From: Apteryx mantelli
Taxonomy: Eukaryota; Chordata; Aves; Apterygiformes; Apterygidae
Assembly: GCF_036417845.1 (NCBI RefSeq)
Contig: NC_089979.1
Location: 121,119,415-121,183,414, forward strand
DNA: 64,000 nt
Direction: 5' to 3'
Shown here: piece by piece, positions 34,501 through 45,315 of the stretch
How the letters are laid out: every line of letters begins with the position of its first letter
Numbering within the stretch: the first letter of the stretch is position 1
Notes under the pieces: generated by a model
What the model was told of the DNA's origin: nothing
What the model saw: only the letters and a program-made list of their open reading frames with translations
The model's database searches: none
Made by a program: the position numbers and the translations under genes

Positions 34501-34768
34501 AATCACAAAATCTTACTTAAAATTTGGGACTCTTTTCACAGAATACAATAGTGGATTTTGAATATACAGCGAACACCTCAATATTCACAGTGTACCCCCT
34601 GTCCCCCACTGTAGACTACAAGAAGAGCATGAAGTCCATGAACTATCTACTTACTAATGACACAAACTTCAGTTTTCTTTTTGCAGTGGTTTGGTGAAGA
34701 AAAATGCAGAAAAGGCAGAACATGAAACATAGACTCCAAATTCCACACACCAGCTGTCTTGCTCTCAT
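19343..34768 (-). CDS. ACP3-like: gene A: complete ACP3-like acid phosphatase paralogue, predicted catalytically dead
   Basis: Ten coding exons (minus strand) total 1131 nt, 376 codons plus TAA, close to human prostatic acid phosphatase (386 with signal). Residues 1-29 form a signal peptide; [12 protein letters not shown] starts the catalytic fold. Exon lengths and phases in exons 1-4 equal gene B. No stop or frameshift interrupts the frame if two GC donors are used. The motif RHGxRxP reads RHGDDTP (Arg to Asp45), the YIRSTD Arg is Gln103, and the catalytic HD pair reads H288-A289. These correspond to Arg15, Arg79 and Asp258 of mature human enzyme, so phosphatase activity is probably lost. 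Five of six disulphide cysteines remain (C159, C312, C347, C351, C372); the partner of C312 is Tyr214. Sequons N219 and N333 are kept. A secreted pseudoenzyme is the best reading; early decay of a duplicate is the alternative. Confidence 0.9.
19979..19984 (-). other. overlapping GC and GT donors at the end of gene A exon 9
   Basis: GCAAGT (19984-19979) contains GT at 19980-19979. Using the GC joins GG to exon 10's G and keeps the family frame. Using the GT adds four bases and shifts exon 10 into a frame with an early stop. Confidence 0.7.
19985..20091 (-). CDS. ACP3-like: gene A exon 9 (catalytic HD replaced by HA)
   Basis: 107 bp if the GC donor is used, ending in phase 2. Opens [17 protein letters not shown] where active family members have HDTT, then [17 protein letters not shown]. 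Acceptor TGTATTTACAG. The donor is GG|GCAAGT; a GT four bases downstream is the alternative. Confidence 0.88.
20940..21022 (-). CDS. ACP3-like: gene A exon 8
   Basis: 83 bp completing the split Gly codon. Encodes [11 protein letters not shown], then QKMIMYSA, matching the conserved strand before the catalytic HD. Acceptor TTTCTTTCAG, donor GTGAGT. Confidence 0.92.
22316..22448 (-). CDS. ACP3-like: gene A exon 7
   Basis: 133 bp, ending in phase 1. Encodes [12 protein letters not shown], then [16 protein letters not shown] and KSRLQG, aligned to family signatures (LPxWAT, SRLQGG). Sequon N219. Acceptor TTCACTGTAG, donor GTAAGC. Confidence 0.92.
24942..25037 (-). CDS. ACP3-like: gene A exon 6
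   Basis: 96 bp, 32 codons, one codon longer than human by my count. It ends SDTLQYE where the family has a Cys (DPLYCE in human), so a disulphide partner is lost. Acceptor follows a long T tract, TGTCTTCCAG; donor GTAAAT. Confidence 0.88.
25285..25307. repeat. inverted repeat, 11-bp arms, 1-nt spacer
   Basis: CAAAAGCTCTT, A, then the exact reverse complement. It lies in gene A intron 5. Confidence 0.85.
26692..26790 (-). CDS. ACP3-like: gene A exon 5
   Basis: 99 bp, 33 codons. Encodes [16 protein letters not shown], very like mammalian ACP3, with the conserved Cys (C159). Acceptor CTCATTTCAG, donor GTAAAT. Confidence 0.92.
27418..27463. repeat. inverted repeat, 12-bp arms
   Basis: TTGTTTGAACTT (27418-27429) and its exact reverse complement (27452-27463) flank a 22-nt AT-rich loop. 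It lies in gene A intron 4. Confidence 0.85.
28939..29091 (-). CDS. ACP3-like: gene A exon 4
   Basis: 153 bp, 51 codons. Encodes [15 protein letters not shown] and [15 protein letters not shown]. Gln replaces Arg both before STD (shared with gene B) and in the DRT triplet (only gene A). Donor GTGAGT. Confidence 0.93.
29753..29758 (-). other. GC-type splice donor of gene A intron 3
   Basis: GAG|GCAAGT is at exactly the site where gene B has GAG|GTATGT. GCAAGT after AG is the classical form of the minority GC-AG intron. No GT at the site keeps the frame and length. Confidence 0.85.
29759..29845 (-). CDS. ACP3-like: gene A exon 3 (GC donor)
   Basis: 87 bp, 29 codons. Encodes [14 protein letters not shown] and then [10 protein letters not shown]. 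The sequon found here in gene B is lost. It ends GAG|GCAAGT. Confidence 0.9.
30512..30712 (+). mobile_element. CR1 LINE 3' fragment
   Basis: Ends with TTCTGCCATGGCAGGAGACT, a GGACTTGAT-type segment and AGGTCCCTTCT, the conserved CR1 3' signature in forward orientation. The upstream part (GTGAAGTTCAGGAACAACCT) also matches CR1. Diverged, so old. Confidence 0.7.
31640..31766 (-). mobile_element. CR1 LINE 3' fragment
   Basis: Reads as the complement of a CR1 3' end: GAGTCATAGGATTACAGGAT, then CGACCTTAGGAGGT and TCTAGTCCAACCTCCTG. Matching stops near ATCCAG. Confidence 0.75.
33270..33365 (-). CDS. ACP3-like: gene A exon 2 (altered active-site motif RHGDDTP)
   Basis: 96 bp, 32 codons. VFRHGDDTP replaces the expected RHGDRTP. 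The codon is GAT where gene B has CGA, so at least two base changes. The tail GYGQLTK is conserved. Acceptor TTTTTTATCAG, donor GTCTGT. Confidence 0.92.
34655..34768 (-). CDS. ACP3-like: gene A exon 1 (signal peptide)
   Basis: 114 bp, 38 codons. ATG at 34768-34766 with A at -3. RAR precedes a hydrophobic core ([14 protein letters not shown]), with probable cleavage after TTA and then KRKLKFVSL. Donor GTAAGT at 34654-34649. Confidence 0.87.
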
Positions 34769-37700
34769 CCTGATGGTAGCTTTCACCTATTTTGCACACC
34801 GAAGTCCGTGGCTGGATGTGGTGATACAGTAAATACGTGGCTAAGAGGGGAGGAGTTGGCTGTGCTCAGTCCAAAAGTGGGCTGTGATCTCTTCTCCTCC
34901 TCCCTTTTTTCCCCTCTTGGGGTAAAGCCAAGTACATATTCTCTGGAAATTCATGAACTGAACAGTGTATTTTGCATTTGTGCTCTGTTTCCGTGCCCCA
35001 TGTATACAAGAGGTGGAATCTCTGAGCCCTCTAATTCCTGCCCCAGGCACTTGCAGGGCAGCTCAAAATAAAGAATTAGAAGTTGTCTTCTGTTATTTAA
35101 GCTAGGATTTTGTCAGTCAGCCTTCTCAGAAGTGGGAGCACTGCAAAATATGCTCTATGTTGCTGTATGCAAAAGAGCTAATAAATCGCCCTCATTCTTA
35201 ATGCTCACACAGTTTTCTTTGAACACTTTTTAAAAAAAGTGAGAAGGAGCAGCACTGACAGTTGTTCTTCTATAAAGGACCTCTGATGTTTTTCCTAGAT
35301 TTGGCTCTGGTCTTTAGAAGGGATAGGCAGCATGAGGTTTGGTTGTATAGGAACAGGGATAAGCCTAAATTCACTGCAAAAAATAAAGATATATCTATGA
35401 ACTTTTCAACCCAGCAGTAGATTGGCTATGTCTCTAGAGGCAAAGCAGGTGTCATTATTGTCAAGAACCATGCCCTAAAATTTCATACATTCAGGTAAAT
35501 TTTTGATGTTCACATTTCTTTTCCAGCAAACATTGCCATTGTTATAGCATATATAAATCAAGAGGTATTTCTGTCATTTCCCTTGTATATATTCAATAAA
35601 GGAAAAAAAACTAGCTCAGATACAGTTTTGCAAGACACAGCATTGATCTTACAAGCTTATTGGTCTACGTTCAGTCACATTATTGTGTTAATGAAAGCCC
35701 TGTTAATATGTAAAAATCAGAAGTGATTTCTTAATGATGAAAAGTTCTCTGTATGTATTAGTTTTAAAGAAATTTCTGAAAAAAACCATGTCGCTACCCC
35801 AAAAGACTATATAATCTCAAACCAGTTAAAGGCACAAATAACAAAAATTTCCCTCATAATTATTAGAGATGGGCTTGCCTAGAGGGATCAGTTCTCTTTC
35901 CTGAAGTAACAATGTCACACCTTTCACATCCACTGGAGCTAAAGAGAATGAAACATTCAGAGGTCAAACTTTCCTGGAGCAAGATGGTTCATCTGTCATT
36001 TCTGCTTTTGTGCCTGACAAGTCTAACCCACTCATTCAGAATGGAAGAACATGGGGAGCTGCCCACATTTGTTGAGAAAGAGAATTCTTTTTTTATATGA
36101 AAGACCTGGGGGAGATTTGTGTTCACTGATTAAAGCTATCCACACTCTGTGAAGTTTGCTGTCTCCACTGGCTGTCATACTTCACAAATCTCTTTGAGGA
36201 GAGCATGTGTTCTGCTGTTCCTAGAGGACATTACATCAGATATTACTCCTTAGAAACCTTGCCTTGCTGAGCAGTGTTTTTTATTAGATCAGCTGATATC
36301 ACTGAGAAAAAAATAGACAAGTTTTCAGGACCACAAGGCCCCATACAGACTCTTCAGATAGAAGCTCTTTAGGTAGATAAGTCTAGCAGGAATGACAGAC
36401 ACACGGCATGAACAGAAAGGTTTAGCATTATTCTTTTCCAAGCACCTATTGCCTCCCACATTATAGGAGACTTCTGTAACGAGGAAGCTGAAATTACTCT
36501 TATTCTAGAGATGGCAAAATAACAGTGTAAAAACTGCTAATTGTTTCCTTTGATTTGATCCTAGTGTTGTTAATTCTGTGGCAAGTGTGACATAAAGGGC
36601 CGGAGTTTTTTAAAGTACACTATACTGGTGCAAGTTGGTTTCTGCTGAAGGTCATAGAGGGAGAATAAAACTGTGCTGCTGCCATGTACCATCATTCCTG
36701 AGAGTGAAACTCTAGAGAGCAGGAGATGGTGCATTCTTGGCAGCTAATGCACATGACAGCATTATGTGCAACACCTACTTGTTGCAGGTGGTGAGAGGTG
36801 TAAAAACTGTAACTGCTTTCAAAGTCAAGGTAACTGATTCTTTAATACGCCTGCAGCCACTGTCGAAACAACAGGTGAAGGTGGGAGAGGAGGAAATATT
36901 GATAAAGACAGTAAAAGAACCTCCCTGATTGCCTTGAAAGTAAAAAGGAAAATATCTCAGATGTAGATCATATGTCTTTGTCTTACCAATAAACTTGGTA
37001 TGTAGTTTATGGGATCATGTTAAATATAATATTATTAAGCAGGCAAAAGTACAGCTTTGTATTGTGTCCTCTATTGTGATGTCTTAAAAGTCAGAGAGTT
37101 TAGCAAATCTGTTGGATCTTTGACATTGTTTAGGGAAAATAAAGTTTTATTAACAGTCCTTCAGTGCTTCAAAGTAGGTGCATGGATTAAGTGCTATTGT
37201 TGTTTTTAAAAGTTCATTCATCCGAAAGGACAAAATTTGGCCCTCTACCCTCATTGTACTGAATTGCAGTGTAACAAACCTTCTCCAAGCTGTGATGCTT
37301 GCCCTCCAACTTTTATAGCGTAGAGTGAAATCTGCTTGGTATTCAAACACAGTGTAGGATTGGACTTGCAGCTTGAGATGCTACTTCTTCATTGGCAGTG
37401 AAGGAGAATCAGAGTCAATTGAAGATACCCTGATAACCATGCTAGGAGAAGACTCCAGTGTGGAATAAGAGAGGATAGAAGGTGGACTTCAGCCTTCCTA
37501 CCCTGCTTCCCCTCCTCCACCACCCCCCTCCTAGCAGGCTACTTGCTCCAGCCTCTGGTGTTGAAGTCATGGCTCTGTGGCTTTTGCAGTGCCGATGTCC
37601 ATGTCTGTTTCTGTGACTTTTTGCATTTCACCCCTCCCCACCCCCAAACAGGTCAGGGCTGTGTCTGCCTCTGAATAGAGTCCAATGTGAGAGTGTTTGC

Positions 37701-40700
37701 TCTGGCTTACTGTGCACCCACTTGCCTCTTGCTTGCCCACTGTGAGTAAAGTGAGGATATTGCCCACTCAGCTGAAATAAGCTAATTGCCAGAATGAAAA
37801 AATTACAACTCCAGATCACTGTCTCAGTATCTAAATAGAGAGGTATCAGCTGCATCTATTTGGCTAATACTTAACATAGACTTCTTCAGTTCTTTATGTT
37901 AGGAGGAGAACAAAGACATGTCATGTCACCGTGCCCCTGTCACAGGGACACATTATCTCCCACCTCAGAAAGAATTCTGCCCCAATCAGATGTACACTTT
38001 CTGTTAATGATTTCAGCACTGGCATACAATATTCTTCCCGCCCATTTTAAAACTGAGTTAGAGATATGTTCACCTGCCCTTTGAAGCTAGCTTAAGGCTT
38101 ATCAGCAGTATGGACAAAATGGATCATCAGCAACCTGCAAAGAAAGTAATCTGAAATGGTAATAGGGGCCCTAGAGAGCTGTGCATGCTGTTCTTGCTGT
38201 TGCTGGAAGGAGACAACACCTGCTGCCCCATATTCTCTAATCCTTCCTTCAATGGCAGCAGAAAGCAGGAGACAGCAGTTGGTGTTCAGACTTGTAAGTA
38301 GTAGGGCTGTGGTTGTTCTTAGGCCATTCTGCAGTCCTAGGCCTTCTCTGTGTGGGGCCAAAGCTGCATTCATGATGTCAATTTGAGATAAAGTACTTTT
38401 TTACACAGTGGCCAGCTTCTTCTCCATTACCCTGATGCAAATATAGAGTAACTAAACAGAATTGGATGGACTTACTCCAAATGTATCTCTCTGAAGGTTT
38501 ACACAGCTGTTAGTCTATTGATGTTCTTCTCTGCACTTTCTGGTTTTCTGCCTTTCTTGGCTTTATTTGGGATATGTACATCTGTTGCTCCAGATCCGCA
38601 TTCAGTGTGGGTTGGAACAGCTCTTTTTATCTTTGATGAAACTGCACTGGCTTCAAGCAGCTGAGTGGCTGTCCCATGACTTCAAAATACAAGAAATGGA
38701 GAGTGTTAAACTGTATTTCCTCAACCTGCTCTGGTGAGGAAGCTTTATCAAAAAGATGGATCCTAGCATTCATAGAAAAGACCAAATTCCAGATCCAACC
38801 TTCATCTGGAGTCTTGCTGCACTGTAAAGTCCTCTTCTCTCAAAAGTGAGCACTTTCTGTCCGGTTCCGTGTGATTCTCCTTTGTCATCATAAAATATGT
38901 GACTTGAGGAGCAAGGCTGATACGGAGGAATTGCAGATTAAGGTGCAGCTGCTGATGGTAGTTGTCTCTTAGCAGGCAATGACTATTACATCAGAACCAA
39001 GGGTTTTAGCTGGTATTATTCCACGCAGTGGCCATGCTCATATTGGCCTTAGTCCACCAATGTAACATAAACCTGAACCCTGTGAAGAATAAAAACCCTT
39101 TATCCTTTCTTTTTCCCAGATTCCATGAGTGATAGCAAACTTGCTTGGGTGTGATGGATGGCTGGATCACATAACCAGACTGCCATTGCAGGAAAGAGGT
39201 AAGATTTGTAGCAAATTGCTAGGAGACAAAGATCTTTAGACGACAGATACTATCCAGTCATTTAGACTTACTGATGAGTTGTATGGGACTATCAGGCTTC
39301 ATGTTGTTCTGACAGTGGGAGGTTAGATACGTCTCATACTGGAAGAAGACAACATTTCCTTCCAGCCAGCCATCATCACAGCTGTCTTGCTTGGGCTTAA
39401 GCCAGAAGTGTTTCATCTGGGTGCTGACATAAGTCCAAACAGCAATCTCCCTTTGTGTAATCAAGCATCAAGCTATTGTCCTTGTGCACTTTAGAATACC
39501 TGAGGGTTTTGGGTTGCTGCTTTCTTTAAATTTTAGTAATTATATTTAACTTTAAGGTAGGCTACAATAACTATGATTAAAGCAATCGTTCTGTCCAGCT
39601 GGAATGATTTCTGATCGTGACCTAGCACAATGTTACAAGATTTGAAATGCAAATATATGGGAGGGAAGAAAGATATGTTCTTTCAATAACTTTTTTTTTA
39701 ATTTATTACTCCATTGCAATAAGAAAAGCTCTTTATAAAGGATCTTTATAAAGTCCTTTACAAAAATCCAAATTAGGGTCAAGTGTAAGCCAGCAATTTC
39801 TCAATAATATTGGATTCTGATAGTGATGAGTGTCATCCACCTGTGTGGATGTTTTCCTTTTAGTACTTAAATCCCAGATTAGGAGTGAAGAATTAGTAAA
39901 TCAACTGTTTGCTTCAGAAATATCATCTACCTCCCTTTCCATTCTGTTCTGGTGCTGTTATGATTCCGAGATCTCTTCATATTACTGGGGATTTTTTTTT
40001 TTGTTATTTTCACTTTTGTTCATTTTAAATACTGAAGCATTTTATGCTGGTACATAAATATACTTCCATGGCACATTTCAAATCTATTTTGGTCAGGTGT
40101 GTTCTCAAGAGGGTTGTGGTTGATTTAAATGTTGCCACAAACATTTTCTGCATGAAAATCCTTCTGAACTGTTACAATGGAAGACACTGTTTTTATGTCA
40201 TTACACTGTGTATATTGATACTAACTTGGCTGTATGGTGATATCACTTCAAAGCACTCCTTGGCATTTCCAGTGTGTCTTTTAGCAGTGAAATTCTCACT
40301 GACTTGTCAATGTGGTTGTTACAAACAGAATGTATATTTTTGCTTCAGGCTGTATATCCAGTTTCTCTCACTTTAAATCCTAGTATAAGTATCGCATATC
40401 AGGGTAACAGAAATTTAGATGTTTTGGGGAGACAATTGTTTAATTTGAAAGTGACATTGAGTTTTGTCCAGTATTTTGATCTGCCTCTACAAAGCACAAC
40501 AAAAAGATATGCCATTTTTATATCTACTATAATCTTGTGTTGTTCATGTTTGTCTTGACGCATGCATGCTCATAAAACACAAAAGGCATAAATGTGCCTT
40601 CTGCAAAATTACAGAACAAACCTTTCCAGGGGGCAATGGCTAAAATGATGATCAGACAGAATGGTACTGGCACTTTATCTATTGTTTTCTTTGGGATATG

Positions 40701-43700
40701 TTTCTTTCTGAGTTGGAGGGTTGAGGAGAATTTGGCTGAGTGAGCAGTAGCAGCTTCAAGGTCCTATTTTCATAGAAAAAGAAGTGCCAGTAGCAGGAAG
40801 ATAGACTTGAAGTAATGCAGGGAATTGGCCAAGGCCTCTGTGAACTGCTTCTACTGCTGAGACAGACTAATGCTACCTTCAAATACTGATCATTCTTGGA
40901 AGCAACCAAGCTACCCCTCAATTGCCAGCTGAGTTGGTAACTATAATGTGGATGTCGTTTTATGAAGTGTGGGCTTATAGGGTTGATTTTTAATATGTTG
41001 TGCTTTCACAAGAACTCAGGAAAGTGCTACTTTCCTGCCAAGTCACTTGAGATCTTTGTTGTACAGTCCAGACTGCTCTACCTGACTAATTGACCTGTTT
41101 ACCTGAGTAATTGGCTTGGACTTCAGTAGAAGTTATATGCTCAGGCACAAGCACAAAATGGAGAACCAAGATTACTATTTCAGGTAATGGAGAAAAATGC
41201 TGCCCAGAGGATTCCTGACTTTAACAGACATGCAATTAGGTTCATGTTCTGATTGACTTCAATAGATGCAAGATGGTAGTCCACAGAAATAAACTTTGTT
41301 GTGATTTATATTTCATTGAGTGAAATAGAGTTGGTCAAGGTTCATCATGTAATTTTTCATGTTTTCCACACACTGAATTCATATTGGACTTTCACAGTTA
41401 AACTGTGAATCTCTTCTGTTTTGTCAGCTCTAGATCAGGCTATCATCTAACCTTAATTCAAAGAAAGCAATGAGAAAAAATAGAATAGCATGAAAGGAAA
41501 GCTTATTTTAGTGCAAACCAAACAAAAATGATATGTATAAACCCCCACACATTGTGCATTGACAGGAGCTAAGGAGTAGTATAATACTTGGAAAATGTTT
41601 GCATACATGTACAGATGCCTCAGAGAATTATTTTGCAAAGGTATATTGCCACCTAGTGCTAAGATCTCTTTTGTTCATTCTGCTTTGGGCTAGTGTTGCA
41701 GTAGATTCCTGACTGACACTTTTAGGAGACTCATCGGAAATGTAGTGTTGTCTTGAGAAACTCAGAACAGCAGCACTGCAGCCAGACATCAAGAATGCAT
41801 GGCCACATTTCCAAATTTACATAAAGGTTCAGTTCAGTGATTGTCACCCCCAAAGTCAGGGTTGCTGTCAATATAAATTTACTCTTCAGAAAGAACCTTT
41901 GCTAAAGTCAGTGCCCAGTTCTTGTCTCAGCCCGGTGAGGAGTGGCGGAAAAAATAGGTAATGTTTTTGTATAGTCTTAGTATTAACCCTTAAATAATTT
42001 TCTCTTTGTGCATTTTCACTTGTTCTGGCACATTAGCATCTTCCTAGAGAGAGCTGTGTCTGGATTAATTTTGCAAAGCAAGAGAATTTGTGTGTGTGCT
42101 CACAAAGAGGAGGCTAGGTCAACATAGTTTCTTCCTCTTTGCACATAGGTTGTTGAGTTTTTTTTTCCTTTTCTATGCACGTCAGTTCTGAGTTTTACTT
42201 AAATTATAAATTATACAGAATTTCTCTGTTTAACGTTATGATGATATTCAAAGATGACATAGTTTTCAGATTTCAGTTCCACATTTCCTCTTAACTTTGG
42301 AGTTGCCAGATTCATAGCAATGACTTCTAGGCAGTGAACTGGAGACTAGCATTTTATCACTAGCATTTTATCAGCAGGCTGGCAACACTTCCTCTCATAA
42401 AGGTTATAAGAACTTTTGCCACTATGGCATCCTGCTTTACAGCTGTATAAAGCTTTGCTATACTTTAGTGACTGAAGCTGTAATTTCCTATCTGTATGCC
42501 TTGAGCTTAGTTTTGGGAGGGAAGTTTCTGCCAAAGTTGTATGAAGTCATCTCTGGAAATGTGGCTGAAAAAATAAGTAGTTTTACCTAGAGACAATATT
42601 AAAAAAGCTCCAGTCCATCCAGCAGTGCTTCCATCTCTGTTAAGACTTTTTTTTCAAATGATGCAAGGCAACAGTTCTTGGCCATTCAGACCAAAATATT
42701 TGCACAGAGCATTTGTTGAAAGTTGTTGGGCGGGGAGAAAAAGGGAGAGGGAGAAGTTCATTGTATATTCCCTTATCTGTTAATCCTGGAAAGGTAAAAC
42801 TAAATATGGAGCTTTATCTATTTCCTAACTATTTATATATAGTTTAACTATAGGACTGCTAATCCAACTTGTTTCTTCTGTCTTCTTGAGGATGAGCAAT
42901 TGAAGAATTTTCTTCTTAACTCTGTGAACACATTTAAGTAAGTAAGTATAGCTCCTACACTTGCACCCAGATGAAATTATCTAGCTCAGGTTAGCAGTAT
43001 CTCTTATGCTTGTTATCAGTTACTAAACCAGTTTAAGGAGATGATTGGTTTCAGGTAAAACTTTGTTCTTGGAAAATCATGGCTGAAATGAATAATTTTT
43101 TTTTTTTCTCATGCACTGTCACATTCTGCCTGCTTGTCTTTGTCTTTTGAAACATAGCTCAGTTTCTTATTCTTTTTCAAACTACTAGCATTTGTTGATT
43201 GCTAGAATGGTCATTTGTGGCAGATTTTATTGTACTTTCTTCACCTCCTATCAGTAATGGGCTAACGTAATTGCTTTCAAGAGGCTTCTTTATTTTTTCC
43301 TTCATTATCACATGGTGAAGCAAAGAGTATCTAGATCTACACCCTGCTGTTGAAATTTTAATTTCCTGGAAGCAATATTTCCTGATGTACTGGAAAGCTT
43401 AGTATGACTTGATCTGTCTCTAAACTGTTAATTTTACATTACTGGGAATCTATATCTTACAGAAGCCACTGTATTCTAGATATCCCAAGTTTTTGATAAT
43501 GATGCAGGCAATCTGCGAGTTTCTGGGAAAATCACAAATAAATGCAGTTTTGGGAATGATATGGCTAGGGAAGAGGGAAAATAGGGATGCTATGGATAGA
43601 TATCAGAATGCACTTGTGATGAAATTACCATCCTGCTCCAGCATCATGAGACAGACACAATGGGACTGATCTTTGGGTTTAACAGTCGCTCCAGATTTGT

Positions 43701-44934
43701 TTTGTAAGTAACAAAACTCTGTAGTTACAGCAGCAGAACACTGCATAAAGATGATATAAATATTGCAATGCCATATCAAACCATTTTTATTTGACTATTT
43801 TGTCTAGTTGGATAACTGAATTTCCCTTCCTTTTCTCTGAATTGTGAGCAGGTATTATTTCTTCTTCCCTGAAGTGTCATCATTTCTGCTCCCACAGTCA
43901 ACCCAATGTCAACCCATCCACATTACATACATTTATGCAGAACATACCTTCTCTGGTATCAGTTCATCTCCTGGAGTTATATAACAAGAGGAACCATGTA
44001 GCTCTTAGTTCATGGGATTTCCCACTTGCTCAATAGTTTTAAGTGCGACTCCCCAAACCGTAAGTAAACTCTGCTGTTGTGCACATTATATATATAATGT
44101 AAGCCTGTTCATGTAGTCTGGTTACACCTATTGAATATTCATTAAAATAAAGCCACCACAAACTGATGACCTCAGATCCTGCTGCCTCTTAACAGATGGT
44201 GTCATAAACAAGGTTAATACTACCCCAACTATGAGACCTGTTTGTTTATGCATAAAAGGATAAAGTCACCTATCAGGAGGGATTTATAAGTATATTACTA
44301 TGAATGTGCATTTTTCCCTCACTTAAGGACAGAATAGAGCAGGCAGAAGCAAAAGAAGAAAATGTACCATGTATCAGGTACTGGTTATGAACATTGAAAT
44401 GTCTTATGTTTGAATAAGAAAAGCCAAAAGCATGTTCCTGAGATGCAATATCCTGGTATTTGTGCCTGTTTGTAAGACTTCGTAATTCCTAACCAGTCAG
44501 CTCTATTGAGACTCAAACATTATATCTCCATATACAAAGGAATGTGGGAGACCTGTGGGTTCCCATGGATCTAATTAGGTCAACAAGAAGATCTTACCAA
44601 ATTTGTAGTCTCTGAAATAAAATGACTGTACTAGGGAATTCTCTTGGACGAATGTGAAGTCTGGCTCGCAGCTCTGACCAGGCAATTTTTATTTTGATAT
44701 TACCTTCCTCACGAAAATCAAGGCTGGTATTATAAAGTCTTCATGCAAATAGATTCTTCACCTAAGTTTTTCAGGGAAGAGGAATCCTCTTCATTATATT
44801 CTCTTGTATCCAATACTGAAAAAACACTGAAAAACTAAATGAAATGTTATGTGAGATACAGTGAAAGGGTTAAAAGTCCTTACATCCTTTTCAGAGCTCC
44901 TGAAATTTTGATTAGTGGTCATGTTCATTGCCAT
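34769..44934. other. gene-free region upstream of gene A
   Basis: Contains the gene A promoter by position. No CpG island and no convincing TATA box were seen. It holds an 18-bp palindrome at 44083-44100. Open frames here are short and show no recognised domain. Confidence 0.55.
44083..44100. repeat. perfect 18-bp AT palindrome
   Basis: ACATTATAT followed by its exact reverse complement. Confidence 0.85.
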
Positions 44935-45315
44935 TTAAGGGCTGATGGATTTGAGGCTCTTTAGATTAAAGAAGACATGACAATAATCTTTACATATTTA
45001 AAGGCTGCTGCTAAGAGGAAAGGCATAGTCTTCCCCATGCTGGGCAAAAAAACAAACAACCATAGACTTGATTTGCAGAGAGGCAGGCTGAGCCTAGACA
45101 TTAGCACAAACTAAAAGTAAGGAGAGTGAAGCACTGGAATGGTTTGCCTATGAAGACTGTAAAATTTCCATCAATGAAGATGTTTCAAAATAAGTTACAT
45201 GAGTCTCTGCTATAGGAATATAGTTATATACCTGCTACATGGTATTGGGAATAGGCTAGATGACCCTTGGGGTCCCTTCCAGGACCGTTTTCACCAGTTT
45301 AATGATTTCACAGAT
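44935..45315 (+). mobile_element. CR1 LINE 3' fragment
   Basis: Forward CR1 landmarks in order: TTTACATATTTAAAGGCTGC, GAAGCACTGGAATGGTTTGC, then CTAGATGACCCTTGGGGTCC and an end near ATGATTTCAC. Much diverged. Confidence 0.7.
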
